Positions 25,277 through 33,589 of a DNA stretch of 64,000 bases are shown here, one piece after another (the stretch's first letter is position 1; each line of letters opens with the position of its first letter). This stretch comes from Clostridia bacterium (GTDB taxonomy: Bacteria > Bacillota > Clostridia > Christensenellales > Aristaeellaceae), in NCBI GenBank assembly GCA_017524725.1, contig JAFXUZ010000050.1, positions 1 through 64,000 of the forward strand, written 5' to 3'. The notes beneath the pieces are model-generated. The model was not told the origin of the DNA. It saw nothing but the letters and a program-made list of their open reading frames with translations, and made no database searches. The translations under genes and the position numbers were made by a program.

Positions 25277-26122
25277 ATGCCGAGAGACCTGGACCGGTGC
25301 GAACTGATCGAACGCTCGATCGTCAAAAAATACCGCAGGGAACTGTGGGCTCCCTTTGTGACCGCCGTCAAAAAATACGGCCTGATCGCTCCCCATGACC
25401 GGGTCTGCGTCTGCATCTCCGGCGGGAAGGACTCCATGCTGATGGCAAAGCTCTTCCAGATGCTGCTCCGGGTCACCGAGGTGCCCTTCGAATGCGAATA
25501 TATGGTCATGGATCCGGGCTACAGCCCGGAAAACCGCCGGAAGATCGAAGAAAACGCCGCCATTCTGCGCATCCCGGTCCGTTTTTTTGAGACCAACATC
25601 TTCGACGTGGCCAATCACACAGAAAAGAATCCCTGCTACCTGTGCGCCCGGATGCGCCGGGGATACCTGTACCGCTTCGCCCGGGAGCTTGGCTGCAACA
25701 AAATAGCTCTGGGACATCACTTCAACGACGTCATCGAGACCACGGTCATGGCCATGTTCTACGCGTCGATGCTCCAGGGCATGATGCCGAAGGTCAAAAG
25801 CAAAAATTTTGAGGGCATGCAGCTTATCCGGCCCATGTACCGCATCCATGAGGAAGACATCATCTCATGGCAAAGGTACGGCGGCCTGGAATTCATCCGC
25901 TGCGCCTGCCGTTTCACCGAAAAAAGCGCCGCGGAGGGCACGGAGGAGAACACAAGCAAGCGCAAGGAGACCAAGGACCTGCTCGCAAGCCTCAAAAAGA
26001 CCAACCCCGATATCGAAAAAAGCGTGTTCAACGCCATCCACGCCGTATGCATCGACACCTTCCCCGGCTGGAAGGAGGGGAACACGGAGCACAGCTTCCT
26101 GGAAAGATGGACGGAGGACTGA
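25277..26122 (+). CDS. TtcA-like tRNA thiolation PP-loop ATPase
   Basis: A 281-residue N-type ATP pyrophosphatase. The PP-loop is CISGGKDSMLM (about 51-61), and a CxxC pair stands in NPCYLCARMRRG. GHHFNDVIETT is the TtcA family motif, and a third Cys in FIRCACRF would complete an iron-sulphur site. TtcA makes 2-thiocytidine in tRNA; clostridial homologues also include short uncharacterised forms, so the exact target is uncertain. It follows tcdA closely and ends at a REP-like hairpin. Confidence 0.85.
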   Translation: MPRDLDRCELIERSIVKKYRRELWAPFVTAVKKYGLIAPHDRVCVCISGGKDSMLMAKLFQMLLRVTEVPFECEYMVMDPGYSPENRRKIEENAAILRIPVRFFETNIFDVANHTEKNPCYLCARMRRGYLYRFARELGCNKIALGHHFNDVIETTVMAMFYASMLQGMMPKVKSKNFEGMQLIRPMYRIHEEDIISWQRYGGLEFIRCACRFTEKSAAEGTEENTSKRKETKDLLASLKKTNPDIEKSVFNAIHAVCIDTFPGWKEGNTEHSFLERWTED

Positions 26123-26134
26123 TCGAACACAAGG

Positions 26135-26183
26135 GGACGGTTCCTTGTGCTTGCCCGCACACGGAACCGTCCGTATTTTTTTT
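26135..26183 (+). repeat. REP-like hairpin, also a likely terminator
   Basis: Arms 26135-26150 and 26157-26172 pair with one mismatch; the core is GGACGGTTCC/GGAACCGTCC. Eight T follow at 26176-26183. The same core recurs at 27417-27457. Confidence 0.8.
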
Positions 26184-26307
26184 GCGCCCCGCGCAGCCTC
26201 GTTAACGGCAAACACTCTCAGGGGCCGTTTTTGAGCTCAGCGTATGTACGAAACGGGATAAAAATGATAGAATAATGAAAAAGAAAAAACACGAAAGGCC
26301 GTGTTCC

Positions 26308-27408
26308 ATGAAACTGCTGGTGATCAATCCCGGCTCCACCTCCACCAAAGTGAGCCTGTACGAGGACGAGCGAGCCCTGTTTGAGGAAAACATATTCCAC
26401 GACGCCCCGGAGCTTCTGCGCTTCCCCGGCGTCAACGACCAGATGCCCTTCCGGAAGGAAGTGATCCTTTCCGCCATGGAAAGGCATGGCTTCAAGCTTG
26501 AGGACGCCGACGTTTTTATCGGCCGCGGCGGCAGCGCCCAGACCCAGGAGGAGGGCGTTACCCGCATCAGCGAGCTGTTGTACCGGGACACGGTGGACGC
26601 CGTGGGCGGCAGCGACCATCCCTCCAAACTGGGGGTGATGCTTGCCTGGGAACTGGGAAAGGCCTTCGGCAGGCCCGCCTACACCCTGGATCCCCCAAAC
26701 GTGGACGAATTGTGCGATCTCGCCCGGCTTACCGGCATCCGCGGGGTGTACCGCAACGCACAGTTCCACGTACTCAACCAAAAAGCGGTGGCCCGCACCC
26801 ATGCCCGCTCCCTGGGCAAAGAATACGGAGACTGCAATTTCATCGTGGCCCATATCGACGGCGGGATCACTGTCAACGCCCATCTGAAGGGACGCATGGT
26901 GGACGGCAACGTGGGCGCCGGCGGTGACGGCCCCTACACCCCCACGCGCATCGGCTCGGTCCCGGTCCTGCCGCTGATGGATTATGTGGACGCCCATTCC
27001 ACCGACGAGGTGCGCCGGATGTGCTCCCGCTCCGGCGGGTTCGTCAGCATGTTCATGACCGCCAACGGGGACACCGTCCGCGGGCGGGCGCTTGCGGGAG
27101 ACGAGGCGGCACGCCTCGTCTGGCAGGGCATGATCTACCAGACCGGGAAAATGATCGGCGAAATGGCCGCGGTCCTGCACGGCCAGGTGGACGGTATCCT
27201 GCTGACCGGCGGATACATGCGATTTCCCGACGTGATCGACTCCCTGAAGGACATGTGCGGCTGGATCGCCCCGATTACCGTTTATCCCGGGGAAATGGAG
27301 CAGGAGACCCTGGCCCTGGCCGTTCTTGAGGCGCTGCGGGGCAAAAGGAAGATCCACGACTATACCGGAAAGCCCGTATGGAACGGATTCGGCTGGGCGG
27401 AGGAATAA
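26308..27408 (+). CDS. buk: Butyrate kinase
   Basis: A 366-residue ASKHA-fold kinase that makes ATP from butyryl phosphate (butyrate formation) or runs in reverse for branched-chain acids. LLVINPGSTSTKVSLYED opens the protein, GRGGSAQTQEEG and HIDGGITVNAH follow, and the tail has ILLTGGYMRF. I start at 26308, where GAAAGG precedes MKLLVINPGS; the upstream ATG at 26275 would add a Lys-rich leader. The usual partner phosphotransbutyrylase is not in the window, so the acyl phosphate source is elsewhere. The gene is bracketed by two related REP-like hairpins. Confidence 0.93.
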   Translation: MKLLVINPGSTSTKVSLYEDERALFEENIFHDAPELLRFPGVNDQMPFRKEVILSAMERHGFKLEDADVFIGRGGSAQTQEEGVTRISELLYRDTVDAVGGSDHPSKLGVMLAWELGKAFGRPAYTLDPPNVDELCDLARLTGIRGVYRNAQFHVLNQKAVARTHARSLGKEYGDCNFIVAHIDGGITVNAHLKGRMVDGNVGAGGDGPYTPTRIGSVPVLPLMDYVDAHSTDEVRRMCSRSGGFVSMFMTANGDTVRGRALAGDEAARLVWQGMIYQTGKMIGEMAAVLHGQVDGILLTGGYMRFPDVIDSLKDMCGWIAPITVYPGEMEQETLALAVLEALRGKRKIHDYTGKPVWNGFGWAEE

Positions 27409-27416
27409 AAACCATA

Positions 27417-27462
27417 GGGGACGGTCTCTGTGCAGGCCTGCACAGAGAACCGTCCCCTTGTG
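27417..27462 (+). repeat. Second REP-like hairpin with the same core, after buk
   Basis: Arms 27417-27436 and 27437-27457 form a near-perfect 20-bp hairpin (one bulge) with GGGGACGGT/ACCGTCCCC ends, followed by TTGTGTTTTAT. It shares the GGGGACGG core with 26135-26172 and lies between the convergent buk and marR genes, where it could stop both. Confidence 0.8.
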
Positions 27463-27469
27463 TTTTATC

Positions 27470-28333
27470 TCAGGTGAGAGTCCGGTCCTTCATGTATGCT
27501 TTTCCGGCGGCCGCTCCCGGGAGCATGCTCTGCCATTTTTCGGCGAGTTTTTCCAGGATCCCGAGCAGCTGCGCAAGCTCCTCGTCGGTCATTCCGTCGT
27601 ACAGGTCGGTCCTGTCTTCCATAAGGGCCCGGGCCGCCAGCGTACCGGCTTCAGTAAGGCAGACGCTCACGCTCCGGTGGTCCCTGGGGTTGGGAAAGCG
27701 GCGCACGTAGCCGTTCATTTCCAGTTTGGCCACCAGTTCGCTCAGGGAAGCGGAGCGGATGGAGGCCAGCTCCATCAGCTCCCTCTGGGACAGGGTGCCC
27801 TTCTCCAGGAGGATCGACAACACCCGGTTCTGCCCGTCTCGTGTGCCGGGCAGCATCCGCAGGATATGCCCCAGCGCTTTCAGCTGGAAGGTGATCTTCC
27901 CTCTGGTGTCCAGGCCCGCGTAGCGCTCCCTGCGTTCCGCTTCCGGCTCAAAACCCGGGCTGAAGGCCGGCCTGCGGTTGAAACGGGGCGGGCAACGCCT
28001 GCCCTCCATGGGTCCGGGATGCCAGCCGGGGCCGCGCATGCCGTATTCCCCTCCGGGGCCGGGATGCCAGCCGGGGCCGCGCATGCCGTACTCCCCTCCG
28101 GGGCCGGGATGCCCGCCGGGGCCGCGCATGCCGTATTCCCCTCCGGGGCCGGGATGCCCGCCGGGGCCGCGCATGCCGTATTCCCCTCCGGGGCCGTGCC
28201 CCATGCCGCCGCGTTCTTTCCCAATGGGCGGCGCTTCGCCTTCTTCTGCGCCGGGAATGCATGCCCCCATACCGCTTTCATTCAGTTCCTCTTCCGTTTC
28301 GTTCATTTTTTCATTTTCGTCGTGTTCCTTCAT
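27470..28333 (-). CDS. MarR-type regulator with a Gly/Pro-rich repeat N-terminus
   Basis: Residues about 140-265 are a winged-helix MarR domain: ILRMLPGTRDGQNRVLSIL, GTLSQRELMELASIRSASLS (recognition helix) and YVRRFPNPRDHRSVSVCLTEAG (wing). The first ~125 residues are not typical of MarR. They start acidic (MKEHDENEKMNETEEEL), then carry four copies of a 15-residue unit GPGGEYGMRGPGGHP (H or W variants), encoded by a 45-bp DNA repeat at about 28017-28200. The tail may be disordered, or may bind metal or a partner through its His, Glu and Tyr. The gene has its own promoter flanked by two palindromic sites. No adjacent target gene is evident. Confidence 0.88.
   Translation of the reverse strand: MKEHDENEKMNETEEELNESGMGACIPGAEEGEAPPIGKERGGMGHGPGGEYGMRGPGGHPGPGGEYGMRGPGGHPGPGGEYGMRGPGWHPGPGGEYGMRGPGWHPGPMEGRRCPPRFNRRPAFSPGFEPEAERRERYAGLDTRGKITFQLKALGHILRMLPGTRDGQNRVLSILLEKGTLSQRELMELASIRSASLSELVAKLEMNGYVRRFPNPRDHRSVSVCLTEAGTLAARALMEDRTDLYDGMTDEELAQLLGILEKLAEKWQSMLPGAAAGKAYMKDRTLT
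28017..28200 (-). repeat. 45-bp coding tandem repeat in the MarR gene
   Basis: Four near-identical 45-bp units encode GPGGEYGMRGPG(G/W)HP. Differences are mainly the TGG/GGG codon that gives W or G, suggesting recent expansion. Confidence 0.9.
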
Positions 28334-28411
28334 ATCCTGTTCCTTTCCGGGTTTGTCCGCACGGCCGCTGCCATGGCGAGGACCGCGGGCCTTGCGTTGT
28401 TTTTTAATTTA

Positions 28412-28466
28412 CAAGGTACCTTGCTATAAAAATAATGCATTTCATTTGAATTGTCAAGGTACCTTT
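28412..28466 (-). promoter_or_regulatory. marR promoter with two palindromic operators
   Basis: Minus-strand TTGACA (28453-28458), 17 bp, TATTTT (28430-28435). CAAGGTACCTTG at 28412-28423, a perfect 12-bp palindrome, covers the likely start of transcription, and CAAGGTACCTT at 28455-28465 covers the -35. Their centres are 43 bp apart, about four helical turns. Autorepression by the MarR protein is the natural reading. Confidence 0.75.
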
Positions 28467-28521
28467 ATAAAATTTTTTTCGTGATCCTCCTCCCTGCCTC
28501 TTCGATTATTCATATCCTTCC

Positions 28522-28550
28522 TTGACGCGCCTCAATGGATTTGATAAACT
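28522..28550 (+). promoter_or_regulatory. Promoter of the first secreted paralogue
   Basis: TTGACG, 17 bp, TAAACT. The 5' leader to the start at 28737 would be about 180 bases, GC-rich, and shares its last ~130 bases with the leader of the gene at 30143. Confidence 0.5.
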
Positions 28551-28689
28551 ATATCTGTCTCAATTACCTATAAAAATGGTCAGGGGCCGCATAGCGGCGG
28601 GTTTCTGCTTTCGTCCCATCCTCTCCCGGAACGCCCTTCAGCCTGCGACGCTCTCATATGATATGTTTCCCCTGTCCATCGGGCCCAAT

Positions 28690-28713
28690 CGGCCGCGCCG
28701 GATAGGCGCAGCC
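28690..28713 (+). promoter_or_regulatory. Leader hairpin before the first secreted paralogue
   Basis: GGCCGCGCC and GGCGCAGCC pair with one mismatch around GGATA, about 10 bases before the AAGGAG site. The equivalent hairpin before the second paralogue is perfect. Confidence 0.5.
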
Positions 28714-28736
28714 CCCCAAAAAAAGGAGTGACCCGC

Positions 28737-29966
28737 ATGAAAAAGTCCTTTACCCTCATCCTCGCCCTGGCGCTGCTCTTTTCCTGCGCTTCTTCCCTGG
28801 CGGACGGCTACGACATGTCCTACATCAGGGAAAACAGCACTGTGTTCACCATCGACGTGAACGATGATTCGGGTGTTGCCTTCGTCGAATCCACCCTGTC
28901 GGTCAAGGATCGGTCCTTCGTGCACAGGCACGAAAGCGATCACCGTTACAGCTCCACCAAGTTCGATGTCCTGGTGATCAATTACGGAAGATCTACCGCC
29001 TACCCGGTTCCCAGGCTCTGGATCACCTACTGCGCGAATGAATACATCTATTACGATTCCGTCACCTTCACAGTGAACGGCAGGGACTATACCTTCACCG
29101 GGATCTCCGACCCCGACTGGCGCTCCGAAGACGAAAAAGGCGTCGTTGAAGAAGCCCTGATCAAATTCGGCACACAAGGCGTGGATTTCCTGTTCGCCCT
29201 GAAGGATTACCGCGGGAACTTCTCTTCTTATGCCGAACTGATGGACGAACGCAGCGGACCGAAGATCAAGATGATCCTCCACGGCATCGACGAGGACGTG
29301 AATGTGACCCTGGGAGGCGGCTTCCTGCTGGATTTCACTTACATCATCGAAGGCGCCTACCTGGAGACCGACGGTCTCAGTGATATCGACAAGGTGATCG
29401 GTACCCAGATGTCCGTCTCCGGCGGCTTGCCTGTCTCTGATGTTTTCAGAAGGGCTGCGGCAAATGAAACGCCCACGCCCGCAAAGGCTACGGCAAGCCC
29501 GGTGCCGACCGTGTCCGTCAGCAACGGGAAAATGTTTATCAGGCCCGACTATGAAGGCGTTTGTACCCTGAAGGTCATCGCAGGGAGCGAAAGCAACTAT
29601 TATGTCTATATGAAGTATCTCGGCGCGCCGTCATCCTCCTATGACAGCCGGAAACTGAAGAGCGGCGCAAAGACGCCCTATGAAAGCGACGTGGCTTTCT
29701 ATGTCAAAGCGGGGATGACGGTAAGCGTAAAGGTGCCGATCGGAAGATACACGCTGTTTTACGCGACAGGAACGGATTTTTACGGTACGACGCTTCTGTT
29801 TGGGGATTCCACCGGCTGCTACACCTCCGATTCCCCGTTTACTTTTTACACTTCACAAGACGGCGAGTGGATCTACTCGCATGGACACGAAGTGACACTC
29901 TACAAAGTCACAGACGGCAACCTTGATACCGACCCCATCCCGGAAAGCGACTTCCCGACGCGATAA
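28737..29966 (+). CDS. Secreted protein of unknown function, two-domain paralogue
   Basis: A 409-residue protein with a signal peptide (KKSFTLILALALLFSCASSLA). Residues about 24-220 form domain 1, with FTIDVNDDSGVAFVESTL, FVHRHESDHRYSSTKFDVLVINYG and the Trp/Tyr-rich PRLWITYCANEYIYYDSVTF. A short Thr/Pro linker (about 240-260) leads to domain 2 (about 265-405), a beta-rich module (KMFIRPDYEGVCTLKVIAG, SNYYVYMKYLGAP). The true start is the ATG at 28737; a GTG three codons earlier overlaps the AAAAGGAG site. Domain 1 is repeated in the next gene. I do not recognise the family. Confidence 0.8.
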   Translation: MKKSFTLILALALLFSCASSLADGYDMSYIRENSTVFTIDVNDDSGVAFVESTLSVKDRSFVHRHESDHRYSSTKFDVLVINYGRSTAYPVPRLWITYCANEYIYYDSVTFTVNGRDYTFTGISDPDWRSEDEKGVVEEALIKFGTQGVDFLFALKDYRGNFSSYAELMDERSGPKIKMILHGIDEDVNVTLGGGFLLDFTYIIEGAYLETDGLSDIDKVIGTQMSVSGGLPVSDVFRRAAANETPTPAKATASPVPTVSVSNGKMFIRPDYEGVCTLKVIAGSESNYYVYMKYLGAPSSSYDSRKLKSGAKTPYESDVAFYVKAGMTVSVKVPIGRYTLFYATGTDFYGTTLLFGDSTGCYTSDSPFTFYTSQDGEWIYSHGHEVTLYKVTDGNLDTDPIPESDFPTR

Positions 29967-30094
29967 ACGATCATTTACATAGAACATCGGGCCCGAGAGC
30001 GGCTCTTCTCCGCTTTTATCCCATCGGTTCCGGAAACGCCTTTCGGCCTGCGCCGCTTCCGTAGGATATGCCGGCCATGCCCGTCGGACTCAAA

Positions 30095-30120
30095 CGGCTG
30101 CGCCCGGATTGGCGCAGCCG
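30095..30120 (+). promoter_or_regulatory. Leader hairpin before the second secreted paralogue
   Basis: A perfect 10-bp stem CGGCTGCGCC/GGCGCAGCCG with loop CGGATT lies ten bases before AAGGAG. It matches the hairpin at 28690-28713 in position, and surrounding leader sequence is also shared, so the leader was duplicated with the gene. Confidence 0.6.
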
Positions 30121-30142
30121 AAAAAAATAAGGAGTGACCCGT

Positions 30143-30829
30143 ATGAAAAAGTACTTTGCCTTCATCCTCACCCTGGCGCTGCTCTTTTCCTGCGCATCCT
30201 CCCTGGCAGACGGTTATGACATGTCCTACATCAGTGAAAACAGTAAAGTGTTTACCGTCGACGTGGACGAATTTTCAGGCATCGCTTTCGTTGAATCCGT
30301 CCTGACAGCCCAGGACCTGTCTTTTGTGCACAGGCACGAAAGCGATTACCGCTACAGTTCCACCAGGTTCGACATCCTGGTGATCAACCATGACCAGTCC
30401 GACGCATACCCGATCCCCAGGCTATGGATCACCTACTGCGCGGATGAGTTTATCAATTGTGATTCCGTCACCTTCACCCTGGACGGCAAGGACTACACCT
30501 TCACCGGGATCTCCAGTCCCGACTGGTGTTACAAAGACGAGAAGGGCGCCACCGAGAAAGTCCTGATCAAATTCGGTTCCGAGAACCTCCCCTTCCTGGC
30601 CGAATTGGAAAAGCTTTCCGATCTGTATCCTACCTATGACGATCTGATGGACGAAGTCAGCGGCCCGAAAGTCAGACTGGTCCTCCACGGCAGTAACGAG
30701 GACGTGAATGCGACCCTGGGCAGCGGTTTCATGCTTGACTTCGCTTTACTCATTGAAGGCGCCTATCTCAACACCGACGGCCTGGACTTCATCGACAAGG
30801 TCATCAGCAGCGAAATGACCGTCGAATGA
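30143..30829 (+). CDS. Secreted protein, single-domain paralogue of the preceding gene
   Basis: A 228-residue protein closely similar to residues 1-225 of the preceding gene product: the same signal peptide pattern and the same ADGYDMSYI, FVHRHESDYRYSSTRFDILVIN and LWITYCADEFINCDSVTF. It ends before the Thr/Pro linker and lacks domain 2. The ATG at 30143 has AAGGAG upstream. It lies 176 bp after its paralogue with no separate strong promoter seen, so the two may share a transcript. Function unknown. Confidence 0.8.
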   Translation: MKKYFAFILTLALLFSCASSLADGYDMSYISENSKVFTVDVDEFSGIAFVESVLTAQDLSFVHRHESDYRYSSTRFDILVINHDQSDAYPIPRLWITYCADEFINCDSVTFTLDGKDYTFTGISSPDWCYKDEKGATEKVLIKFGSENLPFLAELEKLSDLYPTYDDLMDEVSGPKVRLVLHGSNEDVNATLGSGFMLDFALLIEGAYLNTDGLDFIDKVISSEMTVE

Positions 30830-30834
30830 TCCCC

Positions 30835-31233
30835 TTATGTCCTGCAAGTATATTCCTTGCCGCACCGGGGACATTTCAGGTGCCGCTCGCCCTGGCCCCG
30901 CTTCAGGCGGATCAGGGTGTGGCACTTTGTGCAGCGATGGTATTTGTATTCCTTCCGGTTCCTCATCCTGGCTATCCACTGGCCCGTGCGTATGCGCACG
31001 GGCTCGGTTTTTTCAAGGAACAGCCGGTTTTCAGCCTGGCGCCGGGCGATATTGCGGCTCATCATCCTAAACACGGACCAGCCCAGCCCGGCCATGCCCA
31101 GAAGCCCCGTATAGGGGAACAGGGACAGGACCAGCGACGCCGCCAGGAGCGCAAAACCCATCTGGTCGCTGCCGTACCGTCCCTCCATCATGCGGCGGAA
31201 AGTGTTTTCAAGCTTTTGAAGCCATGTTTTCAT
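30835..31233 (-). CDS. Membrane protein with C-terminal zinc ribbon
   Basis: A 132-residue protein. After a short helix (MKTWLQKLENTFRRMMEGRY) comes a hydrophobic hairpin (about 25-60, MGFALLAASLVLSLFPYTG). A basic stretch leads to a four-Cys zinc ribbon, CTKCHTLIRLKRG then LKCPRCGKEY. This layout is common in small Bacillota membrane proteins of unknown role. I chose the ATG at 31233, which follows GGAAAGG at about 11 bases; starts at 31257 or 31335 are possible. Confidence 0.75.
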   Translation of the reverse strand: MKTWLQKLENTFRRMMEGRYGSDQMGFALLAASLVLSLFPYTGLLGMAGLGWSVFRMMSRNIARRQAENRLFLEKTEPVRIRTGQWIARMRNRKEYKYHRCTKCHTLIRLKRGQGERHLKCPRCGKEYTCRT

Positions 31234-31343
31234 CGTATGTTTTTCCTTTCCGGACATCGTCCTCTTATTGATGCCGGGCGTTTTTTGCGCATGCTGTTTT
31301 AAGCGGCGCACGGCGGCCTGATATGTCGGCGCCATATCCGCCG

Positions 31344-32624
31344 TCAGTCAAAGAAGACCCGCGCGAAACTTTCCAGGCTCTCCTGGTCCTCGGCAGACTG
31401 CATTTCGCAGGCGCTGTGCATAGCCAGGAGGCCGATGCCCATGTCCACCGTGCGCATCGGCAGGTGGCTTGAAATGATGGACCCGATGGTCCCGCCGCCT
31501 TTTGTGTCGGAATGCTTGGCGAAGCGCTGGAAGGGAATATGGTTGGAAATGCAGATCTCCTCGGCCTCCGCCAGCGCCAGGGCGTCCCAGGCGTAGGACT
31601 GGTTGGCTGCGGACTTGAACACAAAACCGCCGCCAAGCACCGGATAATTGGTGATGTCCTGCACTTCAGGATAATTGGGATGCCAGGCGTGGGCCACGTC
31701 CACCGAGATCATCAGCCCGTCGGCAGCGTGGGAAAGGGCCTCGGTCCGGTCCATGCCGAAGGCACGGAAGATCTTGGAGAGGACCAGCCGCGGCATTTCG
31801 CTGTCCGCGCCCTGCTTGGAGCGGCTGCCCACTTCTTCGTTGTCAAACAGGCACACCATGTTCAGCCCGTCCCGTCCGCCTCCGGAAATAAGGCCGTGGA
31901 TCAGCGCGGCGCAGGAATCCAGGTCGTCCAGGCGGGGCGAGGCGACGAATTCGTCCCGCCAGCCCACCGTTTTCGGCTTTTCCGGGTTGTATACGCACAG
32001 GTCCCAGTCCAGGATATCCCTGGGGTCGGCGCCGATCTCACCGGCAAGCATTTCAACGAAAGCATCCCCCGGCTCCTTTAAGTCCGTCATCGCCAGGATG
32101 GGCAGGAGCTCCTTCTGGTTCTGGATGGGCTTTCCGTTTTCGTTGATCCCCCGGTTCATATGCACGGCCAGGTTGGGCAGGTACAGGCAGGGCCTTTTCA
32201 GGTCCGCCAGGCGCGCCTCGACGCCGTCCCTTCCCCGCACGGCCACACGCCCCGCCAGGGACAGGGGCCGGTCGAACCAGGTGTTAAGGATCGGGCCGCC
32301 GTAGACCTCGGTGTTCAGCTGCAGGTACCCGTGCCGGAGGATCTCGGGATGGGGCTTGAGCTTGAGCACCGGGGTATCCGTGTGCGCCCCGGCCATGCGA
32401 ACGCCCCCCATGACGCCCTGTCCCGCGCCCACTGTGAAGGCATACAGCGTGGTGCCGAAGGGGACCGCAAAATACCTGCCGCCCTTTTCTATTTTCCAGT
32501 TGTCCTTCAGGCGCAGTTCCTCAAACCCGGCTTCCTCCAGCACTTTCCGGGCCCACGCGACAGCATGGAACGGGGATACGCCGTTTTCGATAAAATCAAA
32601 CAGATGCTTCAGGCTGTCTTTCAT
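31344..32624 (-). CDS. M18 family aminopeptidase (aspartyl aminopeptidase type)
   Basis: A 426-residue dinuclear zinc aminopeptidase of family M18, cytoplasmic, which releases N-terminal residues (often Asp/Glu) from peptides. Metal and active-site stretches are MAGAHTDTPVLKLKP, DLDSCAALIHGL, CLFDNEEVGSRSKQGADS and ISVDVAHAWHPNYPE, with a late His in GGTIGSIISSHLPMRTVDMGI. Length agrees with bacterial ApeB-type enzymes. The ATG has AAGGAG/AAAGG upstream. It is a single gene, divergent from the DUF308-AarF cluster. Confidence 0.93.
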   Translation of the reverse strand: MKDSLKHLFDFIENGVSPFHAVAWARKVLEEAGFEELRLKDNWKIEKGGRYFAVPFGTTLYAFTVGAGQGVMGGVRMAGAHTDTPVLKLKPHPEILRHGYLQLNTEVYGGPILNTWFDRPLSLAGRVAVRGRDGVEARLADLKRPCLYLPNLAVHMNRGINENGKPIQNQKELLPILAMTDLKEPGDAFVEMLAGEIGADPRDILDWDLCVYNPEKPKTVGWRDEFVASPRLDDLDSCAALIHGLISGGGRDGLNMVCLFDNEEVGSRSKQGADSEMPRLVLSKIFRAFGMDRTEALSHAADGLMISVDVAHAWHPNYPEVQDITNYPVLGGGFVFKSAANQSYAWDALALAEAEEICISNHIPFQRFAKHSDTKGGGTIGSIISSHLPMRTVDMGIGLLAMHSACEMQSAEDQESLESFARVFFD

Positions 32625-33016
32625 TCCTTTTCTCTCCTTGAAATGATCTTTTTATGTCTCACAAAACCATGAGATCAAAACTCTTCGGTCCCTGAAATAA
32701 ATCATAAGTTTCTCTTTTCCGTTTGTCAAATCAAATATGGTCTCAAACGGACCTTGCAAACAGGCAGTATGGCAGCAGATGGTAAAAAAGTAAAAAATGT
32801 ATCTTATTTATCCTATATTTGTTTTTTTGTTCCGGCCATCCTATGGTATAATATGTCCGTCCTGGATCGATAACTTCTAAAAAAGACCATATTCGCTTCC
32901 CCTGCCGGTATCGCGCAGGAGCGCAGAGATAAAGACCGGCCGTGGGATGGAAAGAAATATCAAATATTTGCCTGTGCCCTCCCGGAGAGAGGGAAAGCGG
33001 AGAAGGGAGTATTATA
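32625..33016. other. Intergenic region between divergent M18 and DUF308 genes
   Basis: No gene is seen. The rightward side has an extended -10 TGGTATAAT (TATAAT at 32847-32852) with only a weak T-rich -35 near 32824, and a ~150-base leader follows. The leader includes a GC-rich stretch with CCCTCCCGGAGAGAGGG near 32977. A GGTC/GACC inverted pair lies at about 32740-32755. Confidence 0.4.
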
Positions 33017-33589
33017 ATGCTGTTCAACACTCTTGATACCCTGAAAAGAAAGATGGTCATGGGGATCATCTTCTTTCTGTTTGCGGGGCTTACGATGTTC
33101 GTCGTACCGGAGGATTACATCCCGGTCCTGGGAAAAGCCCTCGGCTTTTGCCTTCTGTGCCTGTCGATCCTGAAGATCCTTGATTTCCTGAGCAGCAAAA
33201 AAGGGCTGGCCCATTATATCGGGCTGTCCCTGGGTCTTTTGGCCGGCTTTGTTGGGATATTGTTTTTTACCGTCGACGGACTGTTCCTGACGCTTCTTAA
33301 CTGGCTGACCGGCACGCTGCCGATCCTGCTTGGCGCTCTTTCCCTGTATTTTGCCCTAACCTTCCTGCGGCGTTCCGGACGCAAGGGATGGTGGATGTTC
33401 GTTATCCTCAGCTGCCTTTTGCTTTTGTTCGGTACGTTCGTTTTTGTGAACCCCTGGGCACACGAAAGCCAGCGTTCCGTCCTTATGGTGATCGGCGCGA
33501 CTCTTTTCTATTCGGCAGTAGTCTATATCATCTGCCTGTTCTGGATCTGGCCGTTTCAGCAGAAGAAATATGTGGAGGATGAAAAATGA
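33017..33589 (+). CDS. HdeD/DUF308-like membrane protein
   Basis: A 190-residue protein with six predicted membrane segments in three hairpins, e.g. MVMGIIFFLFAGLTMFVVP and IGLSLGLLAGFVGILFFTV, a pattern like DUF308/HdeD acid-stress proteins. The start at 33017 follows GGGAG; the longer frame to 32942 lacks a site. Its stop overlaps the start of the AarF kinase gene by four bases (ATGA), so the two are translationally coupled and probably act together at the membrane. Confidence 0.75.
   Translation: MLFNTLDTLKRKMVMGIIFFLFAGLTMFVVPEDYIPVLGKALGFCLLCLSILKILDFLSSKKGLAHYIGLSLGLLAGFVGILFFTVDGLFLTLLNWLTGTLPILLGALSLYFALTFLRRSGRKGWWMFVILSCLLLLFGTFVFVNPWAHESQRSVLMVIGATLFYSAVVYIICLFWIWPFQQKKYVEDEK

Noticed and set aside
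27978..28484. Pro/Gly-rich plus-strand frame opposite the MarR gene
   Set aside because: It arises from the complement of the 45-bp coding repeat; the minus frame has the MarR domain and start signal.
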